From: Pseudomonas inefficax
Lineage (GTDB): Bacteria > Pseudomonadota > Gammaproteobacteria > Pseudomonadales > Pseudomonadaceae
NCBI RefSeq assembly: GCF_900277125.1
Contig: NZ_OPYN01000038.1
Location: forward strand, 1-64,000
Direction: 5' to 3'
Length of the DNA stretch: 64,000 nucleotides
The position numbers and the translations under genes were made by a program. Under the pieces are notes generated by a model that saw only the letters and a list, made by a program, of their open reading frames with translations, was not told the origin of the DNA and did not search any database. How positions within the stretch are numbered: the first letter of the stretch is position 1; every line of letters starts with the position of its first letter. This document shows, in pieces, positions 58,778 through 64,000 of the stretch.

Positions 58778-59521
58778 ATGGCCATGAGGACGGTGCTGCT
58801 GGCAATGCTGCTGAGCCTTGCCCCGTGGGCGGCGGCTGCCGAAGGTGTGCCGAAGCAGATCCACCTGGTCAGCGAAGAGTGGCTCGACTACACCAACGCC
58901 GACGGTACTGGGGTGGCCTGGGATGTGCTGCGCAAGGTGTTCGAACCGGCCGGGGTCAAAGTGGTGACCCAGAGCGCGCCCTACAGCCGTGCGATCGGGC
59001 TGGTGAAGCGTGGCGAGGCTGACGCCTGGGTAGGCTCGTACAAGGAAGAGAACGACGACAACCTGTACCCGCGCTGGCATTTCGACATGGACCACATCTA
59101 CGCATTGGGCCTGGTCAGCAAGCCTGTGCCTACCCAACAGACCATAGGCCAGTACCGCCTGGCCTGGGTGCGTGGCTACGACTTCGGCAGCTACCTGCCC
59201 AATGTGCATGAGTTTCGCGAAGTCCAGCGCCGCGAAGGCATTTTGCCGATGCTCGAGCATGACCGCGTGGACTACTACATCGATGCGCTGACCGAGGTCG
59301 ACTACGTGCTTGGCCAGGCCTCTCACCCCGAGCGCTTCCGCCGCACCCACGTGGCCGAACTGCCGCTGTACCTGGCCTTTGCCCGCAACGACCAGGCCAA
59401 GGCCTTGCGCGACCTGTTCGACAAGCGCATGGCAGAGCTGGTGCGCAGTGGCGAGCTGAAGCCGATCTTCAAGCGCTGGCAGCAGCCGTATCCGTTCAGC
59501 CCGGATAGCAAACCGCATTGA
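58778..59521 (+). CDS. Periplasmic solute-binding protein, family 3 type
   Basis: A 247-residue protein with signal peptide MAMRTVLLAMLLSLAPWAAAA and a two-lobed SBP_bac_3-like fold: GVAWDVLRKVFEPAGVKVVT, SAPYSRAIGLVKRGEADAWV and ALTEVDYVLGQASHPERF. No permease or ATPase gene is near. It could be a free-standing sensor or binding protein; the ligand is not known. It follows pgpA by 16 bases and may be read with the same message. Confidence 0.85.
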   Translation: MAMRTVLLAMLLSLAPWAAAAEGVPKQIHLVSEEWLDYTNADGTGVAWDVLRKVFEPAGVKVVTQSAPYSRAIGLVKRGEADAWVGSYKEENDDNLYPRWHFDMDHIYALGLVSKPVPTQQTIGQYRLAWVRGYDFGSYLPNVHEFREVQRREGILPMLEHDRVDYYIDALTEVDYVLGQASHPERFRRTHVAELPLYLAFARNDQAKALRDLFDKRMAELVRSGELKPIFKRWQQPYPFSPDSKPH

Positions 59522-59551
59522 GGCGCAGAGCGCTCAGGCATGTGTGGTCCC

Positions 59552-59636
59552 TGTGGGAGCGGGTTTACCCGCGAACACCGGCGAAGCCGGTGCCAGGCAC
59601 CGCGCTGGCTTCTTCGCGGGTAAACCCGCTCCCACA
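59552..59636. repeat. Inverted REP pair, class A
   Basis: TGTGGGAGCGGGTTTACCCG (from 59552) faces TTCGCGGGTAAACCCGCTCC (from 59613) around ACACCGGCGAAGCCGGTG. It marks the end of the solute-binding protein gene and precedes ribA. Confidence 0.9.
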
Positions 59637-59781
59637 GAAACCGCGTGGGGCACGGTTGATTGATGGCCTACTAAGCATCGAACTTTTCGATCTTAACCCA
59701 CCGTATTCAGCCAGCCCACATCCCCCAACCTGCTGATACAATCGGCTCACGAGAAATTTCCTACTTATCCAGGAGCACAAC

Positions 59782-60399
59782 GTGCCCGTCGTCTTTGTTG
59801 CCGCCTCTAAACTCCCGACTCCTTTCGCGACCTTCACCATGCATGGCTTCCTCGATGAAGCCACCGGCCGCGAGCACGTGGTGCTCAGCCTGGGTGACAT
59901 CGCGGACGGCCAGCCGGTGCTGGGGCGCCTGCACTCGGAGTGCCTGACCGGCGATGCCCTGTTCAGCCAGCGTTGCGACTGCGGCTCGCAGCTGGAAGCC
60001 GCGCTACAAGCCATCGCCCGTGAAGGCCGTGGCGTGCTCCTGTACCTGCGTCAGGAAGGCCGCGGCATCGGCCTGCTGAACAAGATTCGCGCCTATGAGC
60101 TGCAGGATGGTGGCGCCGATACCGTCGAGGCCAACGAGCGCCTGGGCTTTGCCGCCGACCAGCGCGACTACGCCATGTGCCTGCCGATGCTGGAACACCT
60201 GGGCGTGAAGTCGCTGCGCCTGATGACCAACAACCCGCGCAAGGTCAAAGCCCTGACCGACATGAACATCGTCGTCGCCGAGCGCGTGCCGCTGCACACC
60301 GGGCACAACCCGCACAACCGTTACTACCTGGCGACGAAGGCTGGAAAGCTGGGCCACATGCTGGGTAACGAGCATCAGGGCGAGGTGCCCCAGGCGTGA
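59782..60399 (+). CDS. ribA: GTP cyclohydrolase II
   Basis: Opens GTP as first step of flavin synthesis. The 205-residue protein starts at GTG ([18 protein letters not shown]). Zinc ligands Cys54, Cys65 and Cys67 are in [18 protein letters not shown], and [20 protein letters not shown] is the GTP site, all intact. This is the true RibA of the window, in contrast to the half-domain of ribBX. CCAGGAG lies before the start. No FMN riboswitch was recognised in the 142-base upstream region that follows the REP. Confidence 0.96.
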   Translation: MPVVFVAASKLPTPFATFTMHGFLDEATGREHVVLSLGDIADGQPVLGRLHSECLTGDALFSQRCDCGSQLEAALQAIAREGRGVLLYLRQEGRGIGLLNKIRAYELQDGGADTVEANERLGFAADQRDYAMCLPMLEHLGVKSLRLMTNNPRKVKALTDMNIVVAERVPLHTGHNPHNRYYLATKAGKLGHMLGNEHQGEVPQA

Positions 60400-60815
60400 C
60401 CCGCACCGAGGTCAAGCGGCGCCTGGCGCTGGCCTGGTGGCAGTACCTGGCGGTGGGCCTGGTGCCGCTGCCAGTGATGGCCTGGGCCTTCGGTGGCGGT
60501 GATGCGCTGGCCTCGGTGCTGGCCATGCCACTGTTCATTGCCGGCGCGGCGACCATGTTCCTCAGCCTGCCGCGCTTCGGTGCCTACAAGCGCGCCCTCA
60601 TCGCAACTTCAAAGGTGCTCGGCACTGGCGAAGAGCCCGCCGCCTGGATCGAGCTGGCGCGGGTGCGGCGCCTGGCCATGCTTTATGCCTGCTTCCCGGC
60701 CTGGGTCGCCGCTTTGTCGGTACTGGTCGGCCTCGAGGCGGTGCCGCAGATCCTGCTGGCGTTGTCCACCGCAGTGGTGCTTTACCTCTATCGCATTCCA
60801 CGCCAGCTCGGCTGA
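60396..60815 (+). CDS. Unknown inner membrane protein
   Basis: A 139-residue protein with four hydrophobic segments ([19 protein letters not shown] near 14-32, [19 protein letters not shown] near 37-56, then two further near 90-130). It starts at GTG overlapping the ribA stop by four bases and ends overlapping the next ATG by one base, so it is probably translated together with ribA and the binding-protein gene. Not recognised; no function is offered. Confidence 0.75.
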   Translation: MTRTEVKRRLALAWWQYLAVGLVPLPVMAWAFGGGDALASVLAMPLFIAGAATMFLSLPRFGAYKRALIATSKVLGTGEEPAAWIELARVRRLAMLYACFPAWVAALSVLVGLEAVPQILLALSTAVVLYLYRIPRQLG

Positions 60816-61627
60816 TGCGCCTGCTGCCCGGCCTGTTGGCGCTGTTCGCCTGCTCCGCATTGGCCGGCGAACCCCTGCGGGTGGTCAGCCTGGCCCCGTC
60901 GATGAGCGAGATCATGCTCGAACTGCAGGCCGATGACCTGCTGGTAGGTGTGCTCGACGGTGGCGAACGGCCGGCGGCGCTGCGCGAGTTGCCCTCGGTG
61001 GGGCGCCTGGGGCAACTGAATCTCGAACGCCTGCTCAGCCTTCGCCCCGACCTGTTGCTGCTGTGGCCGGGCAGTGTGCCGCCGGCCCAACGTGACCAGC
61101 TCAAGCGCCTGGGCATCGCCACCTTCAGCGCAGAACCCCATGATATCGACCAGTTGATCGAGCAGATCGAAGCCATCGCCGAACGTATCGGCCGTGCCGA
61201 GCAGGGCCATCGGTATGCCGAGGCCTTGCGTGAGCGGTTGCGTCAGTTGCGCCAGCAGTACCGGCGGGACGAGCCGTTGCAGGTGTTCTACCAGGTCTGG
61301 GACCGACCGCTGTATACGCTCGGTGGACAGCAGGTGGTCAGCGATGCCCTGGCCGTTTGCGGGGCGCGTAATGTCTTCGCCGATCTCACCCAGCCGGCGC
61401 CGCAGGTAAATGTGGAATCTGTGCTGCTGCGCAACCCGCAGGTCATTCTGGCGGGTGATGAAGCGCAGCTGGCGAGTTGGAAGGCGTGGCCGCAATTGCG
61501 TGCGGTGGCTGATGATCGTTTACTGGTGGTGCCAGACAAAGGCCTGGAGCGGCCCAGTGGGCAGATGATCGAAGCTACGGCGCGGTTGTGTGCGTTGCTC
61601 GCGGCTAAAGCGCCAACGCCCCGGTGA
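60815..61627 (+). CDS. btuF: Cobalamin-binding periplasmic protein, BtuF-like
   Basis: A 270-residue protein with signal peptide [18 protein letters not shown] and the class III binding fold: VVSLAPSMSEIMLELQADDL at the start of the first lobe and LPSVGRLGQLNLERLLSLRP after it. ABC binding proteins with SLAPS..E are used for vitamin B12 or chelated iron; BtuF is the best fit. No BtuC or BtuD is near. ATG overlaps the upstream stop by one base. Confidence 0.8.
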   Translation: MRLLPGLLALFACSALAGEPLRVVSLAPSMSEIMLELQADDLLVGVLDGGERPAALRELPSVGRLGQLNLERLLSLRPDLLLLWPGSVPPAQRDQLKRLGIATFSAEPHDIDQLIEQIEAIAERIGRAEQGHRYAEALRERLRQLRQQYRRDEPLQVFYQVWDRPLYTLGGQQVVSDALAVCGARNVFADLTQPAPQVNVESVLLRNPQVILAGDEAQLASWKAWPQLRAVADDRLLVVPDKGLERPSGQMIEATARLCALLAAKAPTPR

Positions 61628-61635
61628 GCCTCTGC

Positions 61636-61752
61636 GAGGGCTGCGCCCTCGATCGCAACACAAGGCCGCTCCTACAGTGGCTGCGCAAGGCTCGATGCCT
61701 GCATGGCCCCTGTAGGAGCGGCCTTGTGTCGCGATGGGCCGCAAAGCGGCCC
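61636..61752. repeat. Inverted REP pair, class B, with outer hairpins
   Basis: ATCGCAACACAAGGCCGCTC (from 61652) faces TGTAGGAGCGGCCTTGTGTC (from 61711). Outer hairpins: GAGGGC/GCCCTC (61636-61650) and GGGCCGC/GCGGCCC (61736-61752). It lies between the convergent ends of btuF and dxs. Confidence 0.9.
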
Positions 61753-61759
61753 CAAAATC

Positions 61760-63655
61760 TCAAAGCCCGAGCCTGGCCATCCGAGCCTTCACCGAAGCCC
61801 CGATCCCGGCCGCATCCAGTCCACACTCAGCCAGCATCTGCGCAGGCTTGGCATGCTCGACATAAATGTCCGGCAACCCCAGGTGCAGCAGCGGTTTAAC
61901 GATCGCCTGGTTAGCCAGGAACTCACCAACAGCCGCACCGGCACCGCCCATGATGGCGTTTTCTTCGATGGTCACCAGCAGCTCATGGCTTGCGGCCAGT
62001 TCCAGCACCAGCGCCTCATCCAGCGGTTTGACGAAGCGCATGTCGACCACGGTGGCCTTGATCTGCTCAGCCACCTGCATGGCCTCGGCCAGTTGTACGC
62101 CGAACACCAGCAAGGCGACTTTCTCGCCCTGGCGACGGACCACGCCCTTGCCGATTTCCAGCGGCTCCAGATCACCACTGATCGGCGCGTTCGGGCCGGT
62201 GCCACGTGGGTAGCGCACAGCCGCCGGGCCGTTGTACAGGTGGCCGGTGCTGAGCATCTTGCGCAGCTCGTTCTCGTCGCTTGGGGTCATCACCAGCATG
62301 CCCGGGATGCAGCGCAGGTACGACAGGTCGTAGCTGCCCGCGTGGGTCGGGCCGTCTTCGCCGACCAGGCCGGCGCGGTCGATGGCGAACAGCACGTCGA
62401 GGTTCTGTACCGCCACGTCGTGGATCAGCTGGTCGTAGGCGCGCTGCAGGAAGGTGGAGTAGATCGCCACCACCGGCTTGCTGCCCTCGCAGGCCATGCC
62501 GGCCGCCAGGGTCACTGCATGCTGCTCGGCGATCGCCACGTCGAAGTAACGCTCCGGGTAGCGCTCGCTGAAGTCGACCAGGTCGGAGCCTTCCTTCATC
62601 GCCGGGGTAATGCCCACCAGGCGGTTATCGGCGGCAGCCATGTCGCACAGCCACTGGCCGAACACCGCGGAGTATTTCGGGCCGCTGGCTTTCTTCGGTG
62701 CGGCTGGTTTGTCGGCCGGCTCCAGCTTGGTGATGGCGTGGTAGCCGATCGGGTCGATCTCGGCCGGGGCGAAGCCCTTGCCCTTCTTGGTCACCACGTG
62801 CAGGAACTGCGGGCCCTTGAGATCCCGCATGTTGCGCAGGGTGGCAATCATGGTCGGCAGGTCGTGGCCGTCGATCGGGCCGATGTAGTTCCAGCCCAGT
62901 TCTTCGAACAGTGTGCCCGGCACCAGCATGCCTTTGGCGTACTCCTCGGTGCGGCGGGCGATTTCCCAGGCGCCCGGCAGGCGCGACAGCACTTTCTTGC
63001 TGCCTTCGCGCATGCTCGCGTAGGTGCGGCTGGAGAGGATCTTGGCCAGGTAGTTGGACAGGCCGCCGACGTTGCGCGAAATCGACATGTCGTTATCGTT
63101 GAGGATAACCAGCATGTCGGCGTTGACTTCCTGGGCGTGGTTCAACGCCTCGAAGGCCATGCCGGCGGTCAGCGCGCCGTCACCGATCACCGCGATCGAC
63201 TTGCGTTCGCTGTGCTGCAGGCGGGCGGCAATGGCCATGCCCAATGCGGCGCTGATCGAGGTGCTGGAGTGGCCGACGCCGAAGGTGTCGTACTCGCTCT
63301 CGCTGCGGCGCGGGAAGGCGGCGATGCCGTCCTTCTGGCGCAGGCTGAGCATGCGGTTACGGCGCCCGGTGAGGATCTTGTGCGGGTACGCCTGATGGCC
63401 CACGTCCCACACCAGCCGGTCGTCGGGGGTGTCGAAGACGTAGTGCAGGGCGATGGTCAGCTCGATGACGCCCAGGCCGGCACCAAAATGCCCACCGGTC
63501 TGACCCACGGTGTAGAGCAACTCCTGGCGCAGTTCGTCGGCCAGGGTCTCCAGGTCGGCTTCGGCCAGCCGGCGCAGGCCGGCAGGCGTGTCAGCGCGGT
63601 CGAGCAACGGCGTGACCGGGCGTTCGCGGGGAATCTCTTGAAACGTCGTGGGCAT
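61760..63655 (-). CDS. dxs: 1-deoxy-D-xylulose-5-phosphate synthase
   Basis: Condenses pyruvate and glyceraldehyde phosphate for isoprenoid, thiamine and pyridoxal synthesis. The 631-residue length is standard; start [20 protein letters not shown]. Thiamine diphosphate binding: [13 protein letters not shown] and [20 protein letters not shown] with the later [27 protein letters not shown] is the transketolase loop. It lies downstream of ispA on the same strand, the usual ispA-dxs order, with a REP pair in between. Confidence 0.97.
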   Translation of the reverse strand: MPTTFQEIPRERPVTPLLDRADTPAGLRRLAEADLETLADELRQELLYTVGQTGGHFGAGLGVIELTIALHYVFDTPDDRLVWDVGHQAYPHKILTGRRNRMLSLRQKDGIAAFPRRSESEYDTFGVGHSSTSISAALGMAIAARLQHSERKSIAVIGDGALTAGMAFEALNHAQEVNADMLVILNDNDMSISRNVGGLSNYLAKILSSRTYASMREGSKKVLSRLPGAWEIARRTEEYAKGMLVPGTLFEELGWNYIGPIDGHDLPTMIATLRNMRDLKGPQFLHVVTKKGKGFAPAEIDPIGYHAITKLEPADKPAAPKKASGPKYSAVFGQWLCDMAAADNRLVGITPAMKEGSDLVDFSERYPERYFDVAIAEQHAVTLAAGMACEGSKPVVAIYSTFLQRAYDQLIHDVAVQNLDVLFAIDRAGLVGEDGPTHAGSYDLSYLRCIPGMLVMTPSDENELRKMLSTGHLYNGPAAVRYPRGTGPNAPISGDLEPLEIGKGVVRRQGEKVALLVFGVQLAEAMQVAEQIKATVVDMRFVKPLDEALVLELAASHELLVTIEENAIMGGAGAAVGEFLANQAIVKPLLHLGLPDIYVEHAKPAQMLAECGLDAAGIGASVKARMARLGL

Positions 63656-63744
63656 CAGGCGAGTCGTTATAGGTGTGTGAAGACGCGGCAGTTTACCCCA
63701 TTGTAGGAAATACTGCCCATTCAACCACGGGTTTACGCGGCCCC

Positions 63745-63816
63745 TGTGGGAGCGGGTTTACCCGCGAATGCGGCGGTAAACTCAACATCGCATTCGCGGG
63801 TAAACCCGCTCCCACA
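63745..63816. repeat. Inverted REP pair, class A
   Basis: TGTGGGAGCGGGTTTACCCG (from 63745) and the exact inverse arm (ending 63816), 26 bases each including ATG/CAT at the inner end, lie between ispA and dxs. The short middle, about 20 bases, lets the arms form a long perfect hairpin. Confidence 0.9.
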
Positions 63817-63833
63817 GGGATTGGTGTCGCTGC

Positions 63834-64000
63834 TTAGTTGCGGCGTTCGACGATGTAACGCGCCAAGGCCCGCAGCGGTTCGGCCTTTTCGTCGAAGCCT
63901 TGCAGTGCGACCAGCGCCTGGTCGCGCAATTCGACCGCATAGGCCTTGGCCGCTTCCAGACCCAGCAGCGCCGGGTAGGTCGGTTTGTCACGGGCGATAT
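63834..64000 (-). CDS. ispA: Farnesyl diphosphate synthase, C-terminal part (5' end outside window)
   Basis: The minus strand reads open from 64000 to TAA at 63834-63836. The last 55 residues include ARDKPTYPALLGLEAAKAYA, then ALVALQGFDEKAEPLRALAR and the end YIVERRN, which is the end of IspA. The DDxxD motifs lie beyond the window. Its place upstream of dxs is the common arrangement. Confidence 0.93.
   Translation of the reverse strand, partial: IARDKPTYPALLGLEAAKAYAVELRDQALVALQGFDEKAEPLRALARYIVERRN

Noticed and set aside
59637..59781. FMN riboswitch before ribA
   Set aside because: The gap after the REP is only 145 bases and no conserved RFN element blocks were recognised.

Overview
This 64 kb window is chromosomal DNA of a fluorescent pseudomonad, most likely the Pseudomonas putida group. 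The reasons are the gene order (tuf, S10-spc-alpha ribosomal operons, katA, ferritin, uvrA, MFS, ssb), the high GC content, the Pseudomonas-type selenocysteine/formate dehydrogenase cluster, and many inverted REP pairs with cores such as TGTGGGAGCGGG and TGTAGGAGCGGCC. The assignment rests on recognition of sequence and gene order; no database search was possible. Genes recognised as families are named; a few reading frames remain of unknown function.

Layout. 1-264: end of tuf. 317-14094: S10, spc and alpha ribosomal operons with secY and rpoA, all on the + strand; two internal breaks (rpsN/rpsH and rpmJ/rpsM) each carry a terminator-like hairpin overlapped by a good promoter. 14267-16334: catalase katA and a ferritin annotated by habit as bacterioferritin but lacking the haem-ligand Met. 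16470-21383: uvrA, divergent from a YajR-like MFS transporter and ssb. 21445-23060: a more AT-rich patch with an unknown two-helix membrane protein and an EamA permease. 23304-27771: a MocR-type regulator divergent from an Fe(II)/2-oxoglutarate dioxygenase, a TauE/SafE permease and a YdfG-like dehydrogenase, a coherent but unassigned metabolic unit. 28043-37247: selenocysteine formate dehydrogenase (three subunits), fdhE, selA, selB and the selC tRNA, all on one strand. 37374-42184: asparaginase, alanine/sodium symporter and XRE-type regulator, then a second TauE permease preceded by the frameshifted remains of another dioxygenase. 42221-44030: two NAD-dependent sugar-nucleotide enzymes. 44147-46569: HxlR regulator with a visible operator, MFS exporter, oprG. 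46679-49872: zinc-starvation operon (His-rich periplasmic protein, ABC ATPase, FtsX-like permease, DUF3299 lipidless exported protein) behind a Zur-like box. 50003-52687: small unknown protein, CnoX-like chaperedoxin, lysine methyltransferase-like protein, YbaY lipoprotein. 52794-60399: nrdR, ribD, ribE, ribBX, ribH, nusB, thiL, pgpA, a solute-binding protein and stand-alone ribA. 60396-64000: unknown membrane protein, btuF-like protein, dxs and the end of ispA.

How the parts work together. The ribosomal block, NusB and S10 (NusE) serve translation and rRNA antitermination. The selenium cluster supplies nearly the whole decoding apparatus for its own UGA-containing substrate; only selD is not in the window. 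The rib cluster is a full flavin route if one accepts that the C-terminal half of RibBX is not a GTP cyclohydrolase and that the separate RibA supplies that step. REP pairs sit in most gene ends, come in three sequence classes, and in two of these classes carry an outer hairpin whose paired bases vary together.
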